Shown here: positions 8,276 to 17,201 of the stretch, piece by piece
Numbering within the stretch: the stretch's first letter is position 1
Layout: each line of letters starts with the position of its first letter
NCBI RefSeq assembly: GCF_000092285.1
Contig: NC_014100.1
Span: 2,976,001-3,040,000, forward strand
Reading direction: 5' to 3'
Length of the DNA stretch: 64,000 nucleotides
Origin: Caulobacter segnis ATCC 21756
GTDB taxonomy: Bacteria; Pseudomonadota; Alphaproteobacteria; Caulobacterales; Caulobacteraceae
Made by a program: the position numbers and the translations under genes
Notes under the pieces: model-generated
Seen by the model: only the letters and a program-made list of their open reading frames with translations
Told to the model about the DNA's origin: nothing
Databases searched by the model: none

Positions 8276-9669
8276 TCGAAGGCGGCCCGGCCCTGGCGAC
8301 CGAGGCGATCAACGCCGCGATCGCCCACGCCCACGCCCGCGGCGGCGGCGAGGTCGTTCTGCCTGCGGGCCGCCATCTGTCCTTCTCGATCCGCCTGCTC
8401 AGCGGCGTCACCCTTCGCCTGGAGGAGGGATGCGTGCTGGAAGCGGCCGATCCGGCGCTTCACGGCGGGGCCTATGATCCGGCCGAACCCAATCCGCACG
8501 ACCTATGGCAGGACTTCGGCCACAGCCACTGGCGAAACAGCCTGATCTGGGGCGAGGACCTTGAGGACGTGGCGATCCTGGGCCCGGGCCGCATCGACGG
8601 GGCGGGCCTGACGCGCGAAGGCCCCGGCTCGCGCTGGTCGCGCCAGTCGGGCGAGTTTCCGCTCAGCATGGCGGGCCTGTCGGCGGAAGCGATGGCTGAG
8701 CTGTCACCGGCGATCGAGGCGATGGTCGGCCTCGGCAACAAGGCCATCGCGCTCAAGCGTGTGAAGCGAGCCCGCATCGAGGGCCTGACGATCTTCCGAG
8801 GCGGCCATTTCGCCGTCCTGGCCTCAGGCTGCGAAGACCTCGTCCTGCGCGACCTCATCATCGACACCAACCGCGACGGCCTCGACATCGACGCCTGCCG
8901 CGACGTGCTGGTCTCCGGCTGCCGGGTCAACACGCCCAACGATGATGCGATCGTCCTGAAGAGCTCTCTGGCGCTCGGAGAGCCCATCGCGACCGAACGC
9001 GTGACCATCGAGCGCTGCGAGGTCAGCGGCTTCGACCTTGGGACCATGCTCGACGGGACCTTTGGTCGGACCCAGCAGCGCGCGCCCGACCAGGATCGCG
9101 TCACCGGTCGCATCAAGCTGGGCACGGAGTCCAACGGCGGCTTCCGCGACATCGTCGTCCGCGACTGCCGCTTCACCCGCTCGAGGGGCCTCGCCCTGGA
9201 GGTGGTCGACGGCGGGACCATGGAGAACGTCATGGTCGAGCGGCTCGTCATGCAGGAGGTCACCACGGCCCCAATCTTCCTGCGCGTCGGTGATCGTCGG
9301 CGCGGCCCGGAGGGCACGCCCGTGGGCGCCATGCGAAACATCGTGCTGCGCGAGATCACGGCGACCGATATCCTGCCCGACTACGCCGCCACGATCGCGG
9401 GCCTGCCGGACGCGCCGATCGCGAACGTGACGCTGTCGAACATCCGCCTGTCGTATCGCGGCGGCGGCCTGGCGGGCTGGGCCGAGCGCCCCGGGGATCT
9501 CCCCGAAGCCTATCCGGAACCCAGCATGTTCGGCCCCTCCCCGGCCCACGGGCTCTGGGCGCGGCACGTGGACGGCCTCAAGATCGAGAAGCTGTCCATC
9601 GAGACCGAGACTCCGGACCGGCGGCCGGAGCGCCTGTTTGAGAATGTCCGACAGACGGAGGCCTCATGA
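8272..9669 (+). CDS. GH28-family polygalacturonase/RG-hydrolase-like, no signal peptide
   Basis: GTG 8272 overlaps the previous stop (GTGA); 465 residues. Right-handed beta-helix protein with GH28 landmarks: NTPNDDAIVLKSS at about residue 220 (the NTD/DD region with catalytic Asp) and GRIKLGTES at about 280 (the RIK substrate-binding motif). The usual GHG box between them is not obvious: the stretch reads GFDLGTMLDG. There is no signal peptide, unlike the two genes before it, so the enzyme is probably cytoplasmic and acts on imported oligosaccharides, unless a start in another position was lost. It likely hydrolyses GalA-containing bonds of homogalacturonan or RG fragments. Confidence 0.8.
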   Translation: MIEGGPALATEAINAAIAHAHARGGGEVVLPAGRHLSFSIRLLSGVTLRLEEGCVLEAADPALHGGAYDPAEPNPHDLWQDFGHSHWRNSLIWGEDLEDVAILGPGRIDGAGLTREGPGSRWSRQSGEFPLSMAGLSAEAMAELSPAIEAMVGLGNKAIALKRVKRARIEGLTIFRGGHFAVLASGCEDLVLRDLIIDTNRDGLDIDACRDVLVSGCRVNTPNDDAIVLKSSLALGEPIATERVTIERCEVSGFDLGTMLDGTFGRTQQRAPDQDRVTGRIKLGTESNGGFRDIVVRDCRFTRSRGLALEVVDGGTMENVMVERLVMQEVTTAPIFLRVGDRRRGPEGTPVGAMRNIVLREITATDILPDYAATIAGLPDAPIANVTLSNIRLSYRGGGLAGWAERPGDLPEAYPEPSMFGPSPAHGLWARHVDGLKIEKLSIETETPDRRPERLFENVRQTEAS

Positions 9670-10361
9670 TCCTCGACCGGCGTAGCCTGCTCGCCAGCCT
9701 CGCCGCGACGCCGTTCGCGGACCAAGCGCCCTATCGCCGCGAGCAACGCCTGTTCGCCGACGACTTCCGCCGGGGCCTCGATCAATGGGTCATCGAGGCG
9801 GAAAAGCCCGCGACGGCGCAGGCGCGAGACGGCGTGCTGGAGATCATCGCGCCGGGCGGGCTGACGGCCTGGTTCAAGCCCGAGCTCATCGGCCCGGCAG
9901 CCATCACCTATCAGGCTCAAGCCGTGTCGGCCGGCGGTCCCTACGACCGGGTCAGCGACCTGAACGCATTCTGGATGGCGCGCGAGGTCGACGGCGGATC
10001 GCCGCTGGACCATCCGCGCAGCGGCGCTTTCGCCGACTACGACACGCTGAAAACCTACTATGTGGGCCATGGCGGCAACAGCAACACGACCACCCGCTTC
10101 CGCCGTTATGTCGGGCGTCCGGGCGAGCGGCCGCTCCTGCCCCAGCACGACCACGCCGCGCCTGAAGAAATGCTGACGCCCAATCGGTGGGTGTCGGTAC
10201 GCCTTGTGGCGGATGGGCGCCGCATCGAATACTGGAGCGACGGGCGACGGCTCTTCGATCTCGATGACCCGGCGCCCTACCCGCGCGGATGGTTCGGCCT
10301 TCGGACCACCCAGAGCCACCTGCGCATCCGCGACTTCGCCGTCTTCCGACTGGCGCTCTGA
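9666..10361 (+). CDS. DUF6250/YesU-like concanavalin-fold protein
   Basis: ATG 9666 overlaps the GH28 stop; 231 residues. A short twin-Arg-like leader (MILDRRSLLASLAATPFA) resembles that of the first gene in the operon. The mature protein has a jelly-roll pattern, including FADDFRRGLDQW, YVGHGGNSNTTTRFRRY and YWSDGRRLFD. This is the DUF6250/DUF1961 group that includes Bacillus YesU of the rhamnogalacturonan cluster. The biochemical role is not established as far as I know; a lectin-like or glycoside-binding/hydrolase role in RG-I use is plausible. It is the last gene of the 6094-10361 operon, followed by a hairpin. Confidence 0.7.
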   Translation: MILDRRSLLASLAATPFADQAPYRREQRLFADDFRRGLDQWVIEAEKPATAQARDGVLEIIAPGGLTAWFKPELIGPAAITYQAQAVSAGGPYDRVSDLNAFWMAREVDGGSPLDHPRSGAFADYDTLKTYYVGHGGNSNTTTRFRRYVGRPGERPLLPQHDHAAPEEMLTPNRWVSVRLVADGRRIEYWSDGRRLFDLDDPAPYPRGWFGLRTTQSHLRIRDFAVFRLAL

Positions 10362-10380
10362 CCTTAAGCAAGAGAACGAA

Positions 10381-10410
10381 AAGCCGGCGCGAGGAGTCCT
10401 CGGCCGGCTT
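10381..10410 (+). terminator. Hairpin after the DUF6250 gene
   Basis: AAGCCGGCgcGAGGA pairs with TCCTCGGCCGGCTT, a nearly perfect 14-bp stem with one bulge, 20 bases after the stop. It is followed only by a weak T-rich tail, so efficiency is uncertain. Confidence 0.55.
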
Positions 10411-10430
10411 CTTCCGATCGCAGAAATAAA

Positions 10431-10459
10431 GGGGCGAGGCGCCCGCAGCGCCTCGCCCC
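10431..10459 (-). terminator. Rho-independent terminator of the TonB receptor gene
   Basis: An 11-bp perfect stem (GGGGCGAGGCG / CGCCTCGCCCC) with a 7-base loop. Read on the minus strand it lies just after the receptor stop codon and is followed by TTTATTT, the expected U tract. Confidence 0.75.
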
Positions 10460-10468
10460 AGTCGCGCC

Positions 10469-13400
10469 TTAGAACTTCAGGCCCATGCCGACAAAGAAGC
10501 GGCGACCGAAGTAGCCCAGCTCGGTCAGGCGGATGTCGCCGGCGGTCGAGCGCTCTTCTTCCTTGGTCAGGTTCTTGCCTTCGACGAAGAAGGACAGGCC
10601 CTGCAGGTTGAACAGTTGCTTCGGCTTCCACGTGACCTTGCCGTCGAGGTAGCCGGTCGCGTCGCGGTAGACCGGTTGACCCGAGTTGTCGGCGGCCGAG
10701 ACCAGATACTTGGAGCGGTAGTTGTAGGCCAGGCGGGCGTTGATCGGCCCCTTGTCGTACCAGACCGTCAGGTTGGCGCTGTCGGAGGACAGGCCCGGGA
10801 ACGGCAGCGGCGAACCGTCTAGCTGGGAATAGAGCTCGACGTTCTTGGCCTTCTGATAGGTGTAGTTGGCGTCGACCCCCAGGCCCGACAGGATGCCGGG
10901 CAGGAAGGTGAAGGCGGTCTTGGCCGTGATTTCCACGCCCGAGATCTTGGCGCCGTCGCCATTGATATAGGTGTTGTAGTTGTAGAGCGTACCGTCGCCA
11001 TAGACGTCACGTTTGCCGATCAGGGTTCGGCTCGAGACGTAGAACGACCTGATGTCCTTCTTGAACAGACCGACCGACACCTGGGTGTCCTTGTTCGGAT
11101 AGTATTCGAACGACAGGTCGTACTGGTTGGCGCGGTACGGCTTCAGCTCGGGATTGCCGGCGGTGCAGCTCGGCTCGTCGAACTCGCCGTTCGCGTCGGG
11201 CGAGTTGTCGGTCGTGCAGGTCACCGTCGGCATCAGGAAGTCCATCCGCGGACGGGCCATCAGCTGGGCGAAGCCCGCGCGGGCGGCCAGCTGGTTCGGG
11301 ATGACCCAAAGGCCAGCGTTGAAGCTGGGGAGCCACACCGTGTAGCTCTTCTTCATGCTCGCGAGCGAGTTGCCGATCGTATAGGTCGTCGAGGACCCGC
11401 CGTTGGTGGCCGCGTAGGTCTGCTGACGCGTGGAGACGCCGCTGCCGCTGGTCTCGGTGTGGACCCGGCGAACGCCGAAATTTCCTTCGACGTCGAAGCC
11501 GGCCAGCGGGAACTCGTAGTTGAACTTCAGGTACTGGGCGTCGGTCTTTTCAGCGATGTTGTACGGGAACTGGCTGTAGGCCTTGCCGTCGCTTCCCGTC
11601 GTCTTCTCGAGGTTGTTCAGGTTGAAGTGCGAGGTGTCGAGATACTGCGCCACCGACGCGAAGTTCGGGTAGTTCCAGGTCGACGGGATAGAGCCGCCGC
11701 CGAAATAGAAGTCGCTGGGCAGGCCGGTCATCGCCTGGGCGAAGACCGAGTTCGAGAAGGCGCGCGACCAGGTCTCGGTCGTGGACCAGTAGCCCGTGGT
11801 CGAAGCGGCCGAGGCGTTGACCGGATTGGTCTGGTCGGCGGCCTGCGAGCCGAGGATCGTGGCCGTCGAGTTCACCGCGTTCGAATAGATCACCGTATCG
11901 TCGGTCGTCGAATACGGGTTGGAGCCGGGGTTCAGGATGAAGCCGCCGTAGCCATAACCCTTGGTCGAGAAGTCGGTCATGCGACCACCGAACTCGATCT
12001 TCGGGATGAACCGCAGACGCGTGTCGTAGTCGAAGTCGAGCTTGTACTGCTCTTCCTTGGAGGCCGCGTTGGAGGGACGATACTGGATCTGCCACTGGCG
12101 GATCGCCGAGGCGTCGGACGGGCTGTAGCCGCTGGCGAAGGCGAACGAAGGATTGCCAGTCGCCGGGTCCAGAGAAACCGTCATTCCGGGCGTGTCGAAC
12201 GTCACGCTGACGTTGTTGGTCTGGGCGACGTTGCTGGTGTCGGCCTTTGAGCCCTGGAATTCGACCTGCAGACGGTCGCCGCGATAGTTGGCTCCGAAGC
12301 TGTAGTAGTTGCTGGTCGTATCGTTCGAGAAGTCACGGGCGCTAATGCCGAAGCCGCCATAGCCGCCAGCGCCCGACGTCGTCAGGCAGTTGCCCAGGGT
12401 GTACGAGGTGACGTTGTGGTTGGCGTCGACCTTGACCGAAGACGCCGTCGTGTCGGTGCTCGAGCATGCCGTGGCGGAGGCCGCGTTACGCAGACGCGTG
12501 GCCGAGGTGAAGTCGGTGCCGTAGTTGATGTCGTTCAGGCGGTTCTTACGCTCGTTGCGATTGTAGCTGACCCAGGCGTCGATCTTGTCGGTGAAGCGAT
12601 ACTGAGCGGTGAACTCGGCCGAGACGCGCTCGTCGCTGCGCGTCCAGACGCCGTAGCGGGCGGTCCGGGGCGCATAGTCATACCATTGCGACAAGCAGGC
12701 GTTGCGCAAGTTGGTCGTCGAGATCTGGGTCGCGTCAGGCGTGGTCAGCGTGTTGCAGCTCGCCTGGCTCGTCACGCCCTTGGCCAGCGCATTGATCTGC
12801 GCGTTGTAGGCGGTGCTGTAGTAGTCGACCGTCTTGTCGGCCGAGTTGTCGAAGTCCGCGAAGCGGCCCCAGGACGTGTTGCGGACATAGTCGCCGCGCG
12901 TATCGACCTTGTCGTAGGTGACGTTGGCCATCAGGCCCAGGCGACCGTCCAGCAGGCGGGTCGCGGCGAACAGGTTGCCACGCGGCTTCCAGCTGCTGGC
13001 GGTGTCGAGATTTTGAGCCGAAGCGGTCAGCGACAGCGTGGGCTTCTTGAAGTCCAGCGGCTTGCGGGTCTTGACCGAGACCGTGCCCCCGACGCCGCCC
13101 TCGGTCATGTCGGCGGTGAAGCCCTTGAACACGTCGATCGACTGAACCAGCTCCGAGGCCAGTTCACGGAAGTCGTTCGAACGACCGCCGCCGCCATAGA
13201 CCTGCAGGTTGCCGGCCGTGGACAGCGTGCTCATGCCGTTGATTTCGACCCGGTTCAGGTCGGGCTCGACGCCACGGATCGAGACCGCGTTGCCTTCACC
13301 GAAGTCGCGAGCCAGCTGAACGCCAGTGATGCGCCCCAGGGCCTCGCCGACGTTCTTGTCGGGGAACTGGCTGATGTCCTCGGCGACGATCGAGTCGGAG

Positions 13401-13606
13401 ATGGTGCCCGCGCGCTTCTTGCGATTCATCGCCGATTGCAGGCTGGCGCGCGTCCCGACGACGATTTCCTCGACGACAGTCGCCTCCGAGGCGTCGGCGG
13501 GGGCGGTCTGAGCCATAGCTTGATCGGCGATGGCGATGCCGGCGCTCAGCGCCAGGATAGACGCGGTGGCGGCGACCTTACGGCGACGGGTCGTCGAGAA
13601 ATGCAT
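10469..13606 (-). CDS. TonB-dependent receptor, predicted RG-I/pectic oligosaccharide importer
   Basis: A 1045-residue outer-membrane receptor. Signal peptide residues 1-32 (MHFSTTRRRKVAATASILAL to AMAQ). The plug domain starts VVEEIVVGTRASLQSAM, with GITGVQ-like and RGVEPDLNRVEING motifs; the beta barrel ends in GMGLKF with the C-terminal Phe needed for outer-membrane insertion. It contains no SusD partner, so it fits the proteobacterial carbohydrate TonB-receptor type. A strong AAGGGAGGG ribosome site precedes ATG 13606. It is divergent from the PL11 lyase and flanked by RG-I enzymes, which is the main argument for its substrate. Energy would come from TonB-ExbBD encoded elsewhere. Confidence 0.9.
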   Translation of the reverse strand: MHFSTTRRRKVAATASILALSAGIAIADQAMAQTAPADASEATVVEEIVVGTRASLQSAMNRKKRAGTISDSIVAEDISQFPDKNVGEALGRITGVQLARDFGEGNAVSIRGVEPDLNRVEINGMSTLSTAGNLQVYGGGGRSNDFRELASELVQSIDVFKGFTADMTEGGVGGTVSVKTRKPLDFKKPTLSLTASAQNLDTASSWKPRGNLFAATRLLDGRLGLMANVTYDKVDTRGDYVRNTSWGRFADFDNSADKTVDYYSTAYNAQINALAKGVTSQASCNTLTTPDATQISTTNLRNACLSQWYDYAPRTARYGVWTRSDERVSAEFTAQYRFTDKIDAWVSYNRNERKNRLNDINYGTDFTSATRLRNAASATACSSTDTTASSVKVDANHNVTSYTLGNCLTTSGAGGYGGFGISARDFSNDTTSNYYSFGANYRGDRLQVEFQGSKADTSNVAQTNNVSVTFDTPGMTVSLDPATGNPSFAFASGYSPSDASAIRQWQIQYRPSNAASKEEQYKLDFDYDTRLRFIPKIEFGGRMTDFSTKGYGYGGFILNPGSNPYSTTDDTVIYSNAVNSTATILGSQAADQTNPVNASAASTTGYWSTTETWSRAFSNSVFAQAMTGLPSDFYFGGGSIPSTWNYPNFASVAQYLDTSHFNLNNLEKTTGSDGKAYSQFPYNIAEKTDAQYLKFNYEFPLAGFDVEGNFGVRRVHTETSGSGVSTRQQTYAATNGGSSTTYTIGNSLASMKKSYTVWLPSFNAGLWVIPNQLAARAGFAQLMARPRMDFLMPTVTCTTDNSPDANGEFDEPSCTAGNPELKPYRANQYDLSFEYYPNKDTQVSVGLFKKDIRSFYVSSRTLIGKRDVYGDGTLYNYNTYINGDGAKISGVEITAKTAFTFLPGILSGLGVDANYTYQKAKNVELYSQLDGSPLPFPGLSSDSANLTVWYDKGPINARLAYNYRSKYLVSAADNSGQPVYRDATGYLDGKVTWKPKQLFNLQGLSFFVEGKNLTKEEERSTAGDIRLTELGYFGRRFFVGMGLKF

Positions 13607-13730
13607 GTTGTCCCTCCCTTACATAGACCTTGCCGACCCGGCTGAGGACGGCTGGACGCCTGATGCACGTGACGCTCCAACCCCGGACGCGATCGACGCA
13701 CAACGGCTCATTCTTGGGATTGAGTCCTAA

Positions 13731-13767
13731 TTTCCATATAATGAGATGTCAATGCAATTTGTGGGAA
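13731..13767. promoter_or_regulatory. Candidate operator between TonB receptor and PL11 lyase
   Basis: TTTCCATATAATGAG (13731-13745) and CAATTTGTGGGAA (13755-13767) lie in opposite orientation in an AT-rich island of the divergent intergenic region. The first is similar in 11 of 14 positions to the reverse complement of 22012-22025. The second, reversed, begins TTCCCACA exactly like the site at 5998. A shared regulator, possibly the IclR protein, is inferred. Confidence 0.35.
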
Positions 13768-13884
13768 GACAAAATGGGGGTTTCATGGTGTAACGCGAAT
13801 GGCCCGAGCAGGCGTGAAACAAGCCTCCAGAAGCCGTCTCCTAGGGCGGCCCCGGGGCCCGTGTAAGCCTTGAGGGAGGTCGCC

Positions 13885-15855
13885 ATGCCGATGCTTTTCC
13901 ACAGGAAAAAACGAATTCAGGCAGGCGTTTGCGCCCTGGCCTTGATCAGCGCCGGCGCCGGCGCGCAAGCCGCCCCCCGCTGGATGGAGTCACTGGATCG
14001 CGGCGTGGTCGCCGTGCCGGCCTCCGGCGGCGGCGTTCTCGTCAGCTGGCGCCTGCTGGGCGATGATCCGTCGAGCGCGGCCTTCAATCTCTATCGCGAC
14101 GGCAGGAAGTTGAACGGCGCGCCGCTATCGCGCGGCGCCAATTTCGTCGACACGACGCCAGGCGCCGGGACCTACGCTGTTCGTCTTGTCACCAAGGGCA
14201 AGGAGGGGCCTGACAGCGCTCCGGCCACGGTCTGGACCGAAGGCTACCTTTCGATCCCGATCGAGCCGCCGCCGACGGGCGTTACGCCCACGGGCGAGAC
14301 CTATTCCTACACGGCCAATGACGCCAGCGTCGGCGACCTGGACGGTGACGGGCGTTACGAGATCGTCCTGAAGTGGGACCCGACCAACTCGAAGGACAAC
14401 GCCTTCGGCGGATACACCGGCGACGTCTACCTCGACGCCTATACGCTGGAGGGCAAGCGGCTTTGGCGTATCGACCTGGGCCGCAATATTCGGGCCGGCG
14501 CGCACTACACGCAGTTCCAGGTCTTTGACTATGACGGCGACGGCAAGGCCGAGATCGCCGTCCGCACCAGCGACGGAACGATAGACGGAACCGGCAAGGC
14601 GCTGCGCGATCCGAACGCCGACTGGCGCGAGACCGGCGGCGAGCGGCCCCAGGCCGACCGCACCGGGGCCTTCGTCCAACCGGACGGGACCAAGGTCGCC
14701 AAGGTCCAGGGCCGAATCCTCAAGGGCCCCGAGTTCCTGACCGTTTTCGAAGGCGCGACCGGCAAGGCGCTCGCCAGCGCGCCCTACTCGCCCCCGCGCG
14801 ATCCGCGTACGGATGCGCCCTCCGTCGAGCAGATGACAGAGGTCTGGGGCGACGGCTACGCCAACCGCTCCGATCGCTTCCTGGCGGGCACGGCCTATCT
14901 GGACGGCCAGCGGCCCAGCATCATCATGGGCCGCGGCTACTACGCCCGCTCCACCGTCGCTGCTTGGGATTATCGCGACGGCAAGCTGACGCAGCGCTGG
15001 CTGTTCGACAGCGCCGCGCCGGGAAATGAAGCCTACGGCGGTCAAGGCAACCACCAACTCAGCGTCGCCGACCTCGATGGAGACGGCCGTGACGAGATTC
15101 TCTACGGCTCCATGGCGATCGACGACAACGGTCAGGGTCTGTGGAGCGCGCGCCTGTTCCACGGCGACGCCATGCATGTCGGCGACCTGGACCCTACCCG
15201 CCCGGGCCTTGAGAAGTTCGGGGTTCACGAGAGCCCCAAGGCCAATGGTGGTGTCGGCGCGGCCATGCTGGACGCCAAGACCGGCAAGGTCCTCTGGAGC
15301 ACGCCGACGGACAAGGACACCGGCCGCGGCCTCGCCGCCGACATCGACCCTCGTTTCCCCGGCGACGAAGCCTGGGGCTCGAACCAGGAGGCGCTCTACA
15401 CGGCGCAAGGCAAGCCGATCGACGGCGTGAAGCACCCGCGCCAGACCAACTTCGCGATCTGGTGGGACGGCGACGAGCTTCGCGAGCTGCTCGACAGGAA
15501 CCAGATCAGCAAGTGGGACTGGAAGACCGGCCAGACTACGCCGCTGCTGACGGCCGAGGGCATGACATCGAACAATGGCACCAAGGCCACGCCGACCCTG
15601 TCGGCCGACATCCTGGGCGACTGGCGCGAGGAGCTGATCTTGCGTGCGGAGGACAACAGATCCTTGCGGATCTACGCCACGCCCTATCCGACCGACCGCC
15701 GCCTGGTCACGCTGATGCATGACCCGCAATATCGCGTGTCGATCGCCTGGCAGAACACCGCCTACAACCAACCGCCCCACACCAGCTTCCATCTCGGCGC
15801 GGGCATGAAGACGCCCAAGCCGGTCGCGATCATCACGCGGAAGGCGTCGCAATGA
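13885..15855 (+). CDS. PL11 rhamnogalacturonan endolyase (YesW-like), secreted
   Basis: ATG 13885 has GAGGGAGGT five bases upstream; the TTG at 13870 lies before it and is less likely. 656 residues with a signal peptide ending near AGAGAQA. The mature protein starts RWMESLDRGVVAVP, the typical PL11 N-terminus, and the eight-bladed propeller shows several calcium loops: VGDLDGDGRYEIVLKWDPTN, DYDGDGKAEIAVRTSDG, ADLDGDGRDEILYG and HVGDLDPTRPG. PL11 enzymes cleave the Rha-GalA bond of the RG-I backbone by beta-elimination, leaving unsaturated galacturonosyl ends. Length matches YesW (about 620). Overlaps the next lyase gene by four bases. Confidence 0.93.
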   Translation: MPMLFHRKKRIQAGVCALALISAGAGAQAAPRWMESLDRGVVAVPASGGGVLVSWRLLGDDPSSAAFNLYRDGRKLNGAPLSRGANFVDTTPGAGTYAVRLVTKGKEGPDSAPATVWTEGYLSIPIEPPPTGVTPTGETYSYTANDASVGDLDGDGRYEIVLKWDPTNSKDNAFGGYTGDVYLDAYTLEGKRLWRIDLGRNIRAGAHYTQFQVFDYDGDGKAEIAVRTSDGTIDGTGKALRDPNADWRETGGERPQADRTGAFVQPDGTKVAKVQGRILKGPEFLTVFEGATGKALASAPYSPPRDPRTDAPSVEQMTEVWGDGYANRSDRFLAGTAYLDGQRPSIIMGRGYYARSTVAAWDYRDGKLTQRWLFDSAAPGNEAYGGQGNHQLSVADLDGDGRDEILYGSMAIDDNGQGLWSARLFHGDAMHVGDLDPTRPGLEKFGVHESPKANGGVGAAMLDAKTGKVLWSTPTDKDTGRGLAADIDPRFPGDEAWGSNQEALYTAQGKPIDGVKHPRQTNFAIWWDGDELRELLDRNQISKWDWKTGQTTPLLTAEGMTSNNGTKATPTLSADILGDWREELILRAEDNRSLRIYATPYPTDRRLVTLMHDPQYRVSIAWQNTAYNQPPHTSFHLGAGMKTPKPVAIITRKASQ

Positions 15856-17180
15856 AGTCGTTCCTGATCAGCGGCGCGGCCGCCCTGCTTCTCGTCGGCG
15901 CCGCGAGCGCCCAAGACCTCCAGACCGCCGCCAAGCCCGGCGCGCCCGAACCGCCGGTGGAATGGGTCGACAAGGCCACCGGCCACCGGATCGTGCGCCT
16001 GTCACGCGAAGCCGGCAGCTCCAGCCTGTACTTCAACTACAACGCCTATACGCCCAAGGGCGATCGGCTGGTGTTCTCGACGCCGACCGGCATCACGGCC
16101 ATGGACCTCAAGACCCGAGCGCTGACCAAGATCGTCGAGGGCAAGGTCCGGCTGCTGTTCGTCGGACGCAAGACGGGCGCGGTCTACTACGAGAAGGCTC
16201 TGACCGTCGATCCGATGGGCCCCAAGGCGGTCATGGCGACCGATCCATATACCAAGGCCACGCGCGAGGTCGCCAAGATGGACCGCGGCGGCCTGCAGAC
16301 GCTCAACGCCGACGAGACGCTGCTGGCCGGCGTCGCCGTGCGCACGGACGTCGCGATCCCACCGAACCTCGCCGACGCCCTCCCCAAGAACCCGGACGAC
16401 GTCAAAAGCGCCGACGGCAAGGAGTTATCCTACGCGGAGGGCCGCGAGGTGCAGCTCAATGCGCGCCTGGACAGCCGTATCCCGATGGAGATCTTCACGA
16501 TCAACACGGTCACCGGCGAACGCAAGGTCGTGCACCAGGCCACGGACTGGTTGAACCACCTGCAGTTCTCGCCGACTGATCCGGGGCTCCTGATGTTCTG
16601 TCACGAGGGGCCCTGGCACAAGGTCGACCGCCTGTGGCTGGTTCGAACCGACAAGCCGAATGATGCGCCGGTCAAGATCCACACCCGCACCATGAACATG
16701 GAGATCGCGGGCCACGAATGGTTCAGCGCCGACGGCAAGACGGTCTGGTACGACCTCCAGACCCCGCGCGGCGAGGACTTCTGGGTCGCCGGCTACGAGA
16801 TCGCCACCGGCAAGCGCAACTGGCTGCATCTGGAGCGCAACGCCTGGTCGGTGCACTTCAACTCATCGCCCGACGGCAAGCTGTTCGCCGGTGACGGCGG
16901 CGACAGCGAGATGGTCGCCCATGCGCCCGACGGCAAATGGATCGTGCTGCTGAAGCCCCGCGCCATCCCCGATGTCGCCGGCATCCACGCGCCGGGCGCC
17001 GAACACCTGATCAGCCCCGGCGTGCTTGACGCCGAGCGCTTGGTCGACATGCGCGGCCACGACTATCGCCTGGAGCCGAACGTCAACTTCACGCCAGACG
17101 CCAAGTGGCTGGTGTTCCGCTCGAACATGCACGGCGCCAATCAGGTCTACGCGGTCGAGATCGCCAAGGCGCAGCCGTAA
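15852..17180 (+). CDS. ogl: PL22 oligogalacturonide lyase with signal peptide
   Basis: ATG 15852 overlaps the PL11 stop; 442 residues. Seven-bladed propeller of the PL22 family: paired blade motifs, TDWLNHLQFSPTDPGLLMFC followed by HEGPWHKVDRLW (the conserved His/Glu region that holds Mn), and GHEWFSADGKTVWYD. It splits short oligogalacturonides into 5-keto-4-deoxyuronate. Enterobacterial Ogl is cytoplasmic, but this protein has a clear Sec signal (MKSFLISGAAALLLVGAASA), so it should work in the periplasm. It is the second and last gene of a bicistronic unit with PL11. Confidence 0.88.
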   Translation: MKSFLISGAAALLLVGAASAQDLQTAAKPGAPEPPVEWVDKATGHRIVRLSREAGSSSLYFNYNAYTPKGDRLVFSTPTGITAMDLKTRALTKIVEGKVRLLFVGRKTGAVYYEKALTVDPMGPKAVMATDPYTKATREVAKMDRGGLQTLNADETLLAGVAVRTDVAIPPNLADALPKNPDDVKSADGKELSYAEGREVQLNARLDSRIPMEIFTINTVTGERKVVHQATDWLNHLQFSPTDPGLLMFCHEGPWHKVDRLWLVRTDKPNDAPVKIHTRTMNMEIAGHEWFSADGKTVWYDLQTPRGEDFWVAGYEIATGKRNWLHLERNAWSVHFNSSPDGKLFAGDGGDSEMVAHAPDGKWIVLLKPRAIPDVAGIHAPGAEHLISPGVLDAERLVDMRGHDYRLEPNVNFTPDAKWLVFRSNMHGANQVYAVEIAKAQP

Positions 17181-17199
17181 GCGCCGCAACCTCGGCGCT
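17180..17199. terminator. Hairpin between convergent genes
   Basis: AGCGCCG-caacct-CGGCGCT forms a 7-bp perfect stem that fills the gap between the ogl stop and the end of the minus-strand SGNH gene. It could act in both directions, but no U tract follows. Confidence 0.35.
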
Positions 17200-17201
17200 C
17201 C

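Noticed and set aside
14125..15852. 575-codon open frame on the minus strand
   Set aside because: Antisense to the PL11 gene; composition is Val/Gly/Arg/Ala-rich as expected for a shadow.
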